Positions 18,093 through 27,267 of a stretch of 64,000 nucleotides of DNA are shown piece after piece (position 1 is the first letter of the stretch; each line of letters starts with the position of its first letter). The DNA comes from an uncultured Lachnospiraceae bacterium. Lineage in GTDB: Bacteria; Bacillota; Clostridia; Lachnospirales; Lachnospiraceae. The position numbers and the translations under genes were made by a program. The notes beneath the pieces were generated by a model. It saw nothing but the letters and a program-made list of their open reading frames with translations. It was not told the origin of the DNA and did no database searches. The stretch spans positions 1 to 64,000 of the forward strand of contig CAKRTC010000008.1 of assembly GCA_934402055.1 (NCBI GenBank), in the 5' to 3' direction.

Positions 18093-18126
18093 AAAATCCA
18101 CGAACTAAAAAGCGTTCGTGGATTTT
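18093..18126 (-). terminator. Bidirectional terminator between MmeI-like fragment and res
   Basis: AAAATCCACGAAC (18093-18105) pairs with GTTCGTGGATTTT (18114-18126), a 13-bp perfect stem with an 8-nt loop; A-runs and T-runs at its feet allow use in both directions. Confidence 0.9.
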
Positions 18127-18152
18127 ATAAATATTGCCATCGTGCTGGATGT

Positions 18153-20930
18153 TTAGTCTGTAGCAATCTCCATCTGCTTATACTCAACGCGGTTTTTGAC
18201 CAGATAGCCGAAGCTGGAATTGATACGTACCTCATCGTGAGAGAGAAGCACATACTGCCACGACTTGCCACCGTTTTCAGCATTCCAGTCAGTGACAGCT
18301 TGACAGAACACCTTGGCAGCCTTGGCTTTCTGAATGACAGGTTCGCTGGTCAATTCGTTGTTTGCCTTGGTTTCAACCATATAAATCATATCTGCCGTTT
18401 CAACAATAAAGTCCGGCTCATATCGGTTAATCCCGCCTGGACCACAGTAGATATCGAACTGCTTTGCAGAAGGTCTCATCCATTTCAGTACGGATTTATC
18501 ATTTTCGAGTACTATAGCAAAATCACGCTCTGTTCCGCTGTCAAATTTGTATAAGGTGTGGCACGCTTTGGTAAAGCCATTGAACACCTTACTGCGGACT
18601 TCACCGGCAGGAATATTCGCTCTTAAATCATATATTTCATCGGACTTAAATTTGCCACCGAAGCCTGTTTCAATGCGTGAGAATGGACGCATTTTTGATG
18701 CTCGGAAATTGATTTCCTCATGATAGAAATGCTCATTCATTTGATTGTAAATGATATCAGCAATGGTCTTCTGACGGTCACGCATAACTTTCTCAGCTTC
18801 TTCATCTGTGAGATAAGACAGGAAGTGCTGCTTAGCCTCATTGACCAGAGAATAAATCAGGTCAGCACAAGATGAATAATCTACATTGTCGTGAACAATA
18901 ATGTGACGGACGATTTCATTCTCTGCAGTATCGACCTTTGCCATTGCGGAATGGTCGGATTCCATTTCGAAGGTCTTACCACCTTCCTGCAATTCTGTTC
19001 CAAGTAGTGTATCATCGGAAGGATGCCAATTCATGCTACTTGTGTTAAGCGAGAATTCTGTAAATCCCTGCTTTACCTCAGTAAAAGGCTGTACAACTGT
19101 TTGTGGGATAGGAATAACCCTGTCGGTCAGTTCCTGCACGCAGGTTTCGATGGCCTTTTCAACAACACTCTCAAGGTCTTCTGTTTTCAATCCCATTTCC
19201 GGGAACTGACGGATCGTTTCATTGATAACTGTCTTCTTTACGAAGTTACGGGATTCTTCATCATGTACCGCATCGAATGTTTTAACCTGCTTGCTTAAAT
19301 CCATAACGGACTTGGATGCATAATGAGCAACAAATTTTGCAACTTCCTGCACCTTTTCCTGAGATTTTTCCTCACTGCCGTATTTGGCAGTTTCTTCTTT
19401 AAGAATGAAAGATAGTTGTTCGGTAAAGCTGTAATCTGTGGTAGCAACTTCATATGCAGATGGAAGTTCTACAGTTTCACGTTGTTCGTTATTATGCTCG
19501 ATTTCTGAATCGTTGATATAATAGACCTTGCGTACCAGAGATTCTGGATCGTTGGCAATGTTGATGATTGCCTCATATTTATCATGGCTGACAATCGAAA
19601 GGCGATCCACCTCTTCTACGCCAGTTCTTTCACCGTAAGGAAGACGCAGACCTCGTCCGATGGTCTGCTCTGTCAGAGTCTCGGATGCAGACGCACGAAG
19701 CGGAATAATCGTATAAAGGTTGGTGACATCCCATCCTTCTTTCAGCATATTTACATGGATAACAATTTCAACCTTGTTATCCGGCTTTTCCAGAGCAAGC
19801 AGACGCTGAATATTTTCATCCTTTTCCGATTTTTTCTGATCTGAGTTGATTTCCATAACTTTGTCGGCATAATAACCGTTAAAGAAATCTTTGGATTTTA
19901 TATATTCCATCAGTGCTTTAGAGTGATCGGTGTCTCTTGCTACAACAAGTACAAACGGCTTGACGATAGGCTTGTCGTTACTACGGGCATAGACTTCGAG
20001 ATGACTCTTTGTTTCTTCGTGGATACGCAGACCATCATTTAATTTCTCATGGTCGAGTTGATCCGGAGAATATTCTTCAGGACGGAAGTCCTTACGGGTG
20101 AATACGGCAGGAACTTTTACATAACGTTCATCCTTCAGCGCATGAGCCAGACTATATTCATAAACCACATTTTTGAATTGAACAGCCTTGGCACCTTTCT
20201 GAATTTGAGGAGTGGCAGTGAGTTCCACGCCAAGAATAGGCTTGAGGTCGTTAATAACATCAAAGCTCTTATCAGCATGATAATGATGGCTCTCATCCAT
20301 GAAAATACACAGATCCGGCAACGACTGTAAATATTCAAAATATGAAGTTCCAAGCACCTCATTCAAGCGTTTGATACGTGCCGGCTCACCGTTCTTTCCC
20401 TTGCTTTCGGCATTCAGTTTGGAGATGTTGAATACGTTGATTACGACATCATTCACACCAAATGTACCCTGTCGAAAATCAGCATAGTTATCGCCATCAA
20501 TGATTCTTGGCGGTTTGGCAAAGAGATCGAGACCTTTAAATACATACTTGGGGTTTGATGTATTGCCAAGGTCTGCTTTCAGTTTATCGTAGATTGTCAA
20601 ATTGGGTGCCATGACGAAAAAGTTTTTGATTCCTTTTTCATAACGCAGGTAAGCAATGCAAGCACCCATCAATCTTGTTTTGCCGATACCGGTTGCCAAC
20701 GCAAAGCAGAAAGATGGGAAATCTCTCTCAAAGCTGCTGAGCGTAGGGCAAAGAGCGTGGACGGCTTCCAGTTCCGTATCAAGATCCGGTTCTTTGGAAA
20801 ATGTCAGAATATCACAGAGCCTTGCAAAAATCTCAAGGCTTTCTCGCTGCGGCTGACGAAGAGCAAGGACATTTTCAATGTACTTGGAATGGTAAGTATA
20901 GAATTTTTCAGTGAAAGACTCCCTTAGCAT
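18153..20930 (-). CDS. Type III restriction endonuclease subunit Res
   Basis: The 925-residue protein has a superfamily 2 helicase core with Walker A ATGIGKTRLMG near residue 80-90, DESHH in IFMDESHHYHAD near 210, HVNMLKEGWDVTNLYTIIPLR and GRGLRLPYGERTG as motifs V-VI, and a C-terminal PD-(D/E)xK nuclease with YEPDFIV and VETK around residues 840-855. This is the Res architecture: ATP-driven translocation or sliding followed by cleavage away from the recognition site. The ATG at 20930 overlaps the mod stop (ATGCTAA) and has GGAGGACGAAG just before it, so translation is coupled to mod. Confidence 0.93.
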   Translation of the reverse strand: MLRESFTEKFYTYHSKYIENVLALRQPQRESLEIFARLCDILTFSKEPDLDTELEAVHALCPTLSSFERDFPSFCFALATGIGKTRLMGACIAYLRYEKGIKNFFVMAPNLTIYDKLKADLGNTSNPKYVFKGLDLFAKPPRIIDGDNYADFRQGTFGVNDVVINVFNISKLNAESKGKNGEPARIKRLNEVLGTSYFEYLQSLPDLCIFMDESHHYHADKSFDVINDLKPILGVELTATPQIQKGAKAVQFKNVVYEYSLAHALKDERYVKVPAVFTRKDFRPEEYSPDQLDHEKLNDGLRIHEETKSHLEVYARSNDKPIVKPFVLVVARDTDHSKALMEYIKSKDFFNGYYADKVMEINSDQKKSEKDENIQRLLALEKPDNKVEIVIHVNMLKEGWDVTNLYTIIPLRASASETLTEQTIGRGLRLPYGERTGVEEVDRLSIVSHDKYEAIINIANDPESLVRKVYYINDSEIEHNNEQRETVELPSAYEVATTDYSFTEQLSFILKEETAKYGSEEKSQEKVQEVAKFVAHYASKSVMDLSKQVKTFDAVHDEESRNFVKKTVINETIRQFPEMGLKTEDLESVVEKAIETCVQELTDRVIPIPQTVVQPFTEVKQGFTEFSLNTSSMNWHPSDDTLLGTELQEGGKTFEMESDHSAMAKVDTAENEIVRHIIVHDNVDYSSCADLIYSLVNEAKQHFLSYLTDEEAEKVMRDRQKTIADIIYNQMNEHFYHEEINFRASKMRPFSRIETGFGGKFKSDEIYDLRANIPAGEVRSKVFNGFTKACHTLYKFDSGTERDFAIVLENDKSVLKWMRPSAKQFDIYCGPGGINRYEPDFIVETADMIYMVETKANNELTSEPVIQKAKAAKVFCQAVTDWNAENGGKSWQYVLLSHDEVRINSSFGYLVKNRVEYKQMEIATD

Positions 20931-22615
20931 TCTTCGTCCTCCTCCCATTCATCGTCATCAATTTCCGGTGGGTCAATGATGTTCAAGTTATAATTATCAA
21001 CACCAAATTCACATTTTTTCAAAACAGACTGCGGAATTTTGCGGACATTGATATTATCATAGCGCTTGTCTAATCCATTATCGAAGGCAGGTGCGCAGGC
21101 CAGCAGATTCTCGAATGGATCGACATCTTCTGCAATGCCATCAAGCATCTTGGAATCCAGGTATTGTGTCGTGACATAGATAAAGCTGTTGTCCTGACTG
21201 TATCCTTGTTTCCAGTAAACTTCCTTGTTCGGAGCATAGGTAAAACCGTTTATCTTTGCTACAGCAGCAGCAATCATTGTCGAATTATACTTGCTGGAAA
21301 ATACAGAGTTTCCATACTTATCTTTTTCGATAAGAGTAGGGGCAAGTTCATAGAACTTATAACCGCCGCCACCTTGCCAGTTAACCAAATTGGTTATACC
21401 GTTTTTATCCACACCGTCAATTATTCTATCCAATCTTGTTTTACATAATGAATAGCAATGATTCCCTAATTCAATTCCAATATATTTTCTATTCATTTTA
21501 TGAGCTACTGCAGCTGTTGTACCAGAGCCCAAAAAACTATCTAAAACCAAATCACCTGGATTTGTAAAATAGTTTAAAAGCATTTCTAAAAGAACCTCTG
21601 GTTTTTTTCCACCCTTGAAATCCGCAGCTCCTTCTAAGCGGCAGTTTCCAAATGCACCAGCAAAATCATAAAAATTAGAAACAGGAAGATATTTCATGCT
21701 TTTTCCGGTTTTTAATTCTTCAACACGCTTAAGTGGAATTCCAGAATAAAATTTTCCTTTGTTTGCAGTGACTTTTTTCGGACCGCTTATGTATCTATAT
21801 CCAAGTCCGTCTTCTCCGATTCCGTCAACTTTATATAAACATCCAAGTCCGTCTGTAGATTTTCGTTCTGCAAGGTACAGCTCAAAAAATTCGCCGGCAC
21901 TTGCTCGAACACGAGCCAAAGACCCGGTAGCCCATGTTTCCTTTAGTCCAGTGATGGATGGTTCGACTTCAACAACCTCGTATTGACCGGGCTTAAAAAT
22001 TTCAACTCGTTTGTTTCCTAGAGTAACTATTTCACCGGGTTCATTTTCGATAATTTTCCATTTGAATTTGCTAACATCATACTCAACTTGAGGTCGATTA
22101 AGCTTTGCTAAATTGCGTTGTTTTGCATATACATGGCATTGCTCAATTATTTTCTGGTAATCGCTATCTTCCGCAAGTGTTTTGTTTGGATAGCGAACTT
22201 GAATGTAGAAAGTCGTAAGATAATTAGATCTTCCGAACATTTCATCTAATAATGTTTTTAAATAATGCCCCTCGGAATCATCAATTTGTACACAAAAGAA
22301 ACCATCATCCGCAAGAAGATTCTTGAGTATATTGAGTCTTGCGTACATTAAATTGAGCCAGGTGGAATGCTCTAAGTTATCATCATAATGCTCAAATGCC
22401 GCACCGGTATTATAAGGCGGATCGATATAGATACACTTTACCTGTCCGGCAAACTGCTGTTCCAATGCTTTCAGGGCAAGGAGATTATCTCCATGAATTA
22501 ACATATTTTGTGCGTTTGGATCGCCATAATCTTTGGATGGATCATGGAGCAGAATACGAGGCTCAACCTGTGGCTGCTCGTCCTTTCCAATCCATGTAAG
22601 TTCTAATCTTTGCAT
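20924..22615 (-). CDS. Type III DNA methyltransferase subunit Mod (beta class)
   Basis: The 563-residue protein has the catalytic motif IV DPPYNTG near residue 65, a target-recognition stretch, then motif I DSFLGSGTTAAVAHKMNRKYIGIELG near residue 350: the beta-class order expected for an N6-adenine or N4-cytosine methyltransferase. In type III systems Mod reads the site and methylates one strand. The middle region (about residues 110-330) is AT-rich and less conserved, as target-recognition domains usually are. GGAGG precedes the ATG at 22615 by 8 nt. It is flanked by the SNF2 helicase (13-nt gap) and res. Confidence 0.93.
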   Translation of the reverse strand: MQRLELTWIGKDEQPQVEPRILLHDPSKDYGDPNAQNMLIHGDNLLALKALEQQFAGQVKCIYIDPPYNTGAAFEHYDDNLEHSTWLNLMYARLNILKNLLADDGFFCVQIDDSEGHYLKTLLDEMFGRSNYLTTFYIQVRYPNKTLAEDSDYQKIIEQCHVYAKQRNLAKLNRPQVEYDVSKFKWKIIENEPGEIVTLGNKRVEIFKPGQYEVVEVEPSITGLKETWATGSLARVRASAGEFFELYLAERKSTDGLGCLYKVDGIGEDGLGYRYISGPKKVTANKGKFYSGIPLKRVEELKTGKSMKYLPVSNFYDFAGAFGNCRLEGAADFKGGKKPEVLLEMLLNYFTNPGDLVLDSFLGSGTTAAVAHKMNRKYIGIELGNHCYSLCKTRLDRIIDGVDKNGITNLVNWQGGGGYKFYELAPTLIEKDKYGNSVFSSKYNSTMIAAAVAKINGFTYAPNKEVYWKQGYSQDNSFIYVTTQYLDSKMLDGIAEDVDPFENLLACAPAFDNGLDKRYDNINVRKIPQSVLKKCEFGVDNYNLNIIDPPEIDDDEWEEDEEC

Positions 22616-22628
22616 TGAGTTACCTCCG

Positions 22629-25472
22629 TCATACGACCTCAAAGGAGATGGTCATGATATGTTCAGTGACGATTTTACCTTCGAGTTTTTTCTTCATTTC
22701 TTCCTGCAAACGTTCATTGTCTGCATCTATCTTGTCTTGCTGGGCATAAAGATCACGCTGCTTTTCTTTACGCTTTTTCTCCAGCTTATTGATTTCATCC
22801 TTCAGAGCAAGCATCTGCTCCAATGGAAGGTTGGTGCTGTTTTTGAATTCCTTCTTTTTTGCAGTGATTTCTTTTCGCATCTCCTTGATTTCACGTTCCA
22901 GTCCGTCTTTTAATTCCTCAGAATAGGCGTCCAGCTTATCGCATTCATCAAGATAATACTGTCTGTTGGCATTTTCGATCTGCGTTTGCTGCATTTCAAG
23001 CCGTTCTTTTCGCTTGGCAATCAACTGTGCTGACTCCGGAGGACAGTTGCCGTCAATTATTCCCGGAAGTTCGAGAAGACGGTTTACTAGGTCGTTGTCC
23101 AATTCACTGCCATCATCTGTGATAACGGTGTATACAAGGTGTTCTTCTTCTCCGATGCCGTCATAGGACATTTTATCGATGGAGATAGTGCCCTTCAGAC
23201 CTGGATGGGATGTAAAGAAGGAAACATTTCTTGAAGAACCTGTATGGTCAAATTTAATATTGACCGCAGGCAAATCAACCTGGATGGCTTCCTCCAACCA
23301 ACGCTGGAAGAAAGAATCTTCTTTTCGCAGGAACAAATCGCCCTCAGCTTCAGCATCCTTCCATTTGAGATTATAGGTCTGAGTCGTGCCGTCATCGTTT
23401 TTGCAAGTGAATCGCCATTCGTCCAAAGGCTCTACGCGCTCTGCACCATGAATCAGAAAGAAGTAGTACATCCATTGACTGAATTTATCAAGGCTCGCAA
23501 TCGTATCCTTTTGGCAGTCAGCAAGACGGTTTGCGACTTCTTCATCAAAGTTTTCCAAAATCGACTGTCTGGCAGCGACCATCTTTTCGTTGATCTGATC
23601 TGCGAGTTCTTCCTGCAACTCATCAAACTCACGCTGTATATCTTCTTGGTTCTTGCATTTCTGATAAATTTCTGCAATGCGTTTTTCAAAATCAACACCG
23701 GATTCTACAGAACCAAGAACCTCATCCGAAGAACCAAAAACACCGCTAAAGAGCGTGAATTTCTGGTCTAAGAGTTCATACACACGTCTATCTGCCGCAT
23801 TTTTGTTGTTAAGAAAATTAATCACGACAACATCGTTCTTCTGACCGTATCTGTGGCAGCGGCCGATTCGCTGCTCGATTCGCTGTGGATTCCAAGGAAG
23901 ATCATAATTTACAACAATGCTGCAGAACTGCAGGTTAATGCCCTCGGATGCGGCTTCCGTACCAATGAGGATGCTTGCTCTGTCGCGGAATTCTTCAACG
24001 ATGGCTGCTTTAATATCTGCGGTTTTTGAACCAGAGATTTTTCCATCTGATTTATGGCGTTCTTTCCATTTATTATAGATTTTCTTTGACCCAGCATCGT
24101 TATTTACACCGTTCAGGAATACAATTTGGTCTTTGTAACCGTTGTTGGAGAGCAAATTAAACAAATAATTCTGTGTTCTTCTGGACTCTGTAAAGATTAC
24201 AGCTTTTCGCTGACCACCAAGTTCAGCAGTTTTATCAAAACCCTGCTGAAGTGCAGTGAGAAGATTATCACCCTTTGAATTGTTGGTGATGCTCTTTGCA
24301 AGCTCTGCAAATCCACGCAAAAGTGCTAATTCCGCTTTGATTCCTTCACAGTCATGTTTCAGATCCTCTTCGAGAATTTCATCTGCCGCTTCGTCCTCGT
24401 CATCGTACTCCGCATATGTATCGAAATCGTCAAGATTAAGTTCGCTTTCATACCCGGCCAGCATTCCCTCAAGACGGGCAATGAGCGAATCCAGAGTTCC
24501 ACTAATTGCAAAAGATGAAGATGCCAGCAGTTTTCGAAGCACCATTGTAATAAGATTGCGTTGGCCTTCCGGCAATGCATATAATTTTTCTGTTTGCAAG
24601 TATGCGGAGATGCCGTTGTACAGATCCTCCTCAGCCTTAGAAGGAGAGTATTCCTGCAACAAAGCGATACGATTCGTGTACCTCACATATTCTGTAACTT
24701 GTGAGCGCAGTGTTCGCTTACAATAATTTTGCAATCGTGCTCTTAGAGAATGATTACGAACATCTGTATTGGTTACGGCAACGTACATTTCACGAAAAGT
24801 TTTTTCATCACCGAACACATGATCATCTATTAAACTTGTAAGACCATAAAGCTCTAATAGATTATTTTGCAATGGGGTGGCTGTGAGCAGAAGTTTCTTC
24901 CTTGCTCCGGCAAGAGCATTTTTAAGACGGTTTCCTGTCACATTGTTTGGTTTATAGACATTTCGCAGCTTGTGGGCTTCATCCATAATAACCAGATCCC
25001 AAGGTACACTGCAAAGTTCGGCATCCTTTCGAGCAGCAAAATTATAAGAACAAATGATGACTTTGTCGGTGACATCAAAAGGATTGCCTTTTCCATCTTT
25101 CTTGGCTTTATTAAAAGTAGAAGCCTCCATGATGACAGAATCAATATAAAATTTATCACTCAATTCAGATCTCCACTGCATACGAAGGGAAGCCGGAACA
25201 ATTAAAAGAATATGACGCTTTCTCTCTGACCAATACTGTGCAAGCACAAGACCACCCTCGATGGTTTTTCCAAGACCGACCTCGTCAGCGAGAAGTGCAC
25301 CGTTGCTGAGCGGTGATTTCATAGCAAATAAAGCAGCATCTACCTGATGTGGATTCAAATCAACCTTAACGCCAGACATAGCTGATGCTAATCCGTCAAT
25401 CGTTGATTCGGAACGTTTCAGTTTTATCTGTTCCGCAAAGTAGCGTGCCTGATGCGGAGTATAATTCTCCAT
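22629..25472 (-). CDS. SNF2/RapA-like helicase associated with type III R-M
   Basis: The 947-residue protein has an SF2 SNF2-type ATPase: ADEVGLGKTIEGGLVLAQYW (Walker A at residues 62-71), VIMDEAHKLRN (motif II), LLLTATPLQN (motif III), LIGTEAASEGINLQF and NPQRIEQRIGRCHRYGQ (motifs V-VI). After about residue 600 comes a long helical tail with a coiled coil at roughly 830-940, where QIENANRQYY and EKKRKEKQRDL are found. Classical type III systems have no such subunit. Its position as first long gene in the operon, 13 nt ahead of mod, suggests a functional partner in defence, as SNF2 proteins are in DISARM-type systems. No nuclease motif was recognised in it. Confidence 0.85.
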   Translation of the reverse strand: MENYTPHQARYFAEQIKLKRSESTIDGLASAMSGVKVDLNPHQVDAALFAMKSPLSNGALLADEVGLGKTIEGGLVLAQYWSERKRHILLIVPASLRMQWRSELSDKFYIDSVIMEASTFNKAKKDGKGNPFDVTDKVIICSYNFAARKDAELCSVPWDLVIMDEAHKLRNVYKPNNVTGNRLKNALAGARKKLLLTATPLQNNLLELYGLTSLIDDHVFGDEKTFREMYVAVTNTDVRNHSLRARLQNYCKRTLRSQVTEYVRYTNRIALLQEYSPSKAEEDLYNGISAYLQTEKLYALPEGQRNLITMVLRKLLASSSFAISGTLDSLIARLEGMLAGYESELNLDDFDTYAEYDDEDEAADEILEEDLKHDCEGIKAELALLRGFAELAKSITNNSKGDNLLTALQQGFDKTAELGGQRKAVIFTESRRTQNYLFNLLSNNGYKDQIVFLNGVNNDAGSKKIYNKWKERHKSDGKISGSKTADIKAAIVEEFRDRASILIGTEAASEGINLQFCSIVVNYDLPWNPQRIEQRIGRCHRYGQKNDVVVINFLNNKNAADRRVYELLDQKFTLFSGVFGSSDEVLGSVESGVDFEKRIAEIYQKCKNQEDIQREFDELQEELADQINEKMVAARQSILENFDEEVANRLADCQKDTIASLDKFSQWMYYFFLIHGAERVEPLDEWRFTCKNDDGTTQTYNLKWKDAEAEGDLFLRKEDSFFQRWLEEAIQVDLPAVNIKFDHTGSSRNVSFFTSHPGLKGTISIDKMSYDGIGEEEHLVYTVITDDGSELDNDLVNRLLELPGIIDGNCPPESAQLIAKRKERLEMQQTQIENANRQYYLDECDKLDAYSEELKDGLEREIKEMRKEITAKKKEFKNSTNLPLEQMLALKDEINKLEKKRKEKQRDLYAQQDKIDADNERLQEEMKKKLEGKIVTEHIMTISFEVV

Positions 25473-25481
25473 TTAAACACC

Positions 25482-25694
25482 TCAATTCGTTATATTGTCT
25501 GTGATTTCCATGATATCTGACACATCGCAGTTGAGTGCCATGCATATTTTTTCTATAATTTCTGTATTTACATTTTCGTTTCTGCCTAATTTTGTAATGG
25601 AAGCTGCACTGACCCCAGACATTTGCTGCAGGTCTTTCTTCTTTAAATCTCTATCTATGAGAAGCTTCCACAGTTTTTTGTAGCTGATTGCCAT
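25482..25694 (-). CDS. Small XRE-family regulator of the defence operon
   Basis: A 70-residue Cro/CI-type helix-turn-helix protein: KLWKLLIDRDLKKKDLQQMS, then GVSAASITKLGRNENVNTEI, and a CDVSDIMEI end. It precedes the helicase gene by 9 nt on the same strand, so it is the leader gene of the operon and a probable controller (C-protein-like) that delays nuclease expression until methylation is established. GGAAGGGGTGG lies upstream of the ATG. Confidence 0.88.
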   Translation of the reverse strand: MAISYKKLWKLLIDRDLKKKDLQQMSGVSAASITKLGRNENVNTEIIEKICMALNCDVSDIMEITDNITN

Positions 25695-26045
25695 GTCTCC
25701 ACCCCTTCCTTTGAAACTACAGTAATTAACCTTTATATTATAGCACGCAATAAGTGAGAAAACAAGAATAATGACGAGAACGCAATAATAACAGTGAATA
25801 AGCAGTAAAATTGCAATAGACGTAGTACGGCAACAAAAAGTTTACAGATAAGAGATTCTTAAAATCACGGGCAGTTATTAAAGAATAAGAGACACCTTAA
25901 ATACATGCAAGACTAAGATCATTCTGCACCAAGATATGATTTGTAACACTAAGTTCCATTTATGTAAGACTAAATTCCACCGCCCATTCAAGAAGTGGAA
26001 TTTAAATTTACAAGTTGTAATATACAAAATTCAAAATCAGAGTTG

Positions 26046-26074
26046 TTGCAATGCTATTTTTCGAATGTTAGACT
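26046..26074 (+). promoter_or_regulatory. Promoter of the small holin-like toxin
   Basis: TTGCAA (26046-26051), 17-nt spacer, extended -10 TGT-TAGACT (26069-26074). The rest of 25695-26045 is AT-rich intergenic sequence in which no gene is visible; the XRE operon promoter must lie in it near 25700-25760. Confidence 0.5.
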
Positions 26075-26135
26075 TTAAACGCAGCCGTGTTACAGGGTGG
26101 CTTGACCTCATTCTTTGAAGAATGGGGGTGATGCT

Positions 26136-26225
26136 ATGAAAAATCATTTTGATTTTAATGATTTAATGCAATTTGGCATTTTCATTATAGCGTTACTTAC
26201 ATTCATTTTTATGTTTTGTAAGTAA
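26136..26225 (+). CDS. Putative holin-like small toxin (type I toxin-antitoxin)
   Basis: A 29-residue ORF, MKNHFDFNDLMQFGIFIIAL followed by LTFIFMFCK, has the FGxFIIALLTFI core of the short 'putative holin-like toxin' family, a single hydrophobic helix with a polar N-terminus. GGGGGTGATGCT precedes the ATG. Such peptides insert in the inner membrane and are held silent by an antisense RNA. The gene is far below usual ORF cutoffs. Convergent promoter and terminator signals right after the stop support a type I system. Confidence 0.85.
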   Translation: MKNHFDFNDLMQFGIFIIALLTFIFMFCK

Positions 26226-26235
26226 ACTTGCATAG

Positions 26236-26323
26236 AAAAACCGCCCCAAGACTTTGGACGATCTAGGGCGGAATTTCTCTTAACTCTTTCGGTCAACCCA
26301 CCCATGTGGGCGGCTGTTTTTGT
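26236..26323 (-). ncRNA. Predicted antisense RNA antitoxin
   Basis: From the minus-strand promoter at 26330-26358, transcription would start near 26323 and end at the hairpin CCGCCC...GGGCGG (26241-26271), which on this strand is followed by TTTTTC. The about 88-nt RNA would be complementary to the 3' untranslated part of the toxin mRNA, the layout of txpA/RatA-like pairs. Confidence 0.65.
26297..26321 (+). terminator. Terminator of the toxin mRNA
   Basis: CCCAC-CCAT-GTGGG hairpin (26297-26310) with CGGCTGTTTTTG after it. This makes the toxin mRNA overlap the full antisense RNA. Confidence 0.65.
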
Positions 26324-26329
26324 ATATTC

Positions 26330-26358
26330 AATATAGCACATCATAGCATTGCAAACAA
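26330..26358 (-). promoter_or_regulatory. Promoter of the antisense RNA
   Basis: On the minus strand TTGTTT (26358-26353), 17-nt spacer, TATATT (26335-26330) with TGC extended -10. The spacer contains TGCAATGCTAT, which is also in the toxin promoter in opposite orientation (26046-26057). Confidence 0.6.
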
Positions 26359-26750
26359 GTATTCATGAATGTTTTTCGTACTCTATACATGTCTTCACAG
26401 CCTTTGTAATATATCCGTTCACACATTCGCCTATTGCAGCAGTGCTCATAGTCAACAACAAGCCGTTTGGACAGCTACGCATAAAGATATTAAGGTGGCA
26501 GACCTCCAAGCCGTACAACAGGCTTTAAAAGCCGCAGGAGGCAGCCTTTAAATACTAATTTCTAAGCCTTATTTTTGACTGTCATTTTGACTGCCATCCT
26601 GACTACAAAAGCATAGAAAAAGGGTAAAAACAGACGATTTAGGATAAAGCATGATAAGCACAGTGCAGGTTATTAAAACGGCTAAGAATAAGGATAAAAC
26701 GGCAATAAAAAATCACGTAACGCACAAGGACGAAACGTGATAAAAATGAG
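26359..26750. other. Island edge with no confident gene
   Basis: A 60-codon open frame at 26369-26551 on the plus strand ends HKDIKVADLQAVQQALKAAG followed by GSL and stop. The tail reads like real protein but there is no ribosome site and no known family; it may be the remnant of a mobile-element gene. The remaining bases up to tRNA-Leu hold only short AT-rich sequence. Confidence 0.3.
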
Positions 26751-26830
26751 TGCGGATAACAGGACTTGAACCTGCACGGTCTCCCACCAGAACCTAAATC
26801 TGGCGCGTCTGCCAATTCCGCCATATCCGC
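26751..26830 (-). tRNA. tRNA-Leu (anticodon TAG)
   Basis: The minus strand folds as a cloverleaf: acceptor GCGGATA/TATCCGC with discriminator A, D-arm GCGGAATTGGCAGACGC, anticodon stem CCAGA/TCTGG with loop TTTAGGT (TAG), and T-arm with GGTTCAAGTCC. The variable arm is short for Leu. CCA is not encoded. Its 3' end faces the accessory island. Confidence 0.92.
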
Positions 26831-26969
26831 ATATCGCAGCATAATGATCAATATCCTTGCTGCGATTTTGTTTTGTGTAAAAATGATGAGTCCCCGGATC
26901 ATATTGATGCGGATTCAACCCATATATTTCCCACACAAAACGGTTTGGGTTGGGCTGCTTAAAAAGCAA

Positions 26970-27041
26970 CAGGGCTAGCTGGATTCGAACCAGCGTATAC
27001 AGCAGTCAAAGTGCTGTGCCTTACCGCTTGGCGATAGCCCC
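26970..27041 (-). tRNA. tRNA-Gln (anticodon TTG)
   Basis: Acceptor GGGGCTA/TAGCCCT (G-T first pair) with discriminator G, D-arm GCCAAGCGGTAAGGC, anticodon stem CAGCA/TGCTG with loop CTTTGAC (TTG), T-arm CTGGTTCGAATCCAG. Confidence 0.93.
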
Positions 27042-27107
27042 ACAAGACTTAATAAGGATATACTAAGCCTATTATTTTGTCAAACAACATAAAACGGTTT
27101 ATAAAAG

Positions 27108-27190
27108 AATGTACCTTATCACATTCTTTTGCCGATACTGTCGCTTGCGACATTTAATTCCTTTACGCGAGTGCGCATTATGCGTGGCGC
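27108..27190. repeat. Dispersed intergenic repeat, copy C
   Basis: aatgtaccttatcac, then tgccgata, tcgcttgcgaca, an AT tract, ttacgcgagtgcgca. Same block order as copies at 16455 and 40599. Lies between tRNA-Gln and tRNA-His. Confidence 0.5.
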
Positions 27191-27191
27191 C

Positions 27192-27230
27192 TTATTATTT
27201 CACCGAACACATTTCCCCGTGAAATAATAA
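27192..27230. terminator. 12-bp perfect stem-loop between tRNA genes
   Basis: TTATTATTTCAC (27192-27203) pairs perfectly with GTGAAATAATAA (27219-27230), 15-nt loop. Probably a terminator or processing signal for the tRNA-His/Arg transcript. Confidence 0.55.
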
Positions 27231-27267
27231 AATCCCGGACATAACATCCGAGATCTGAAATACTGCG

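Noticed and set aside
26369..26551. Small plus-strand ORF at the island edge
   Set aside because: Ends with protein-like sequence but lacks a ribosome site and a recognised family, so it is reported only as a possible remnant.
26639..26969. Minus-strand ORFs covering tRNA-Leu
   Set aside because: They overlap a clear tRNA gene and match the stop-free antisense expected of structured RNA.
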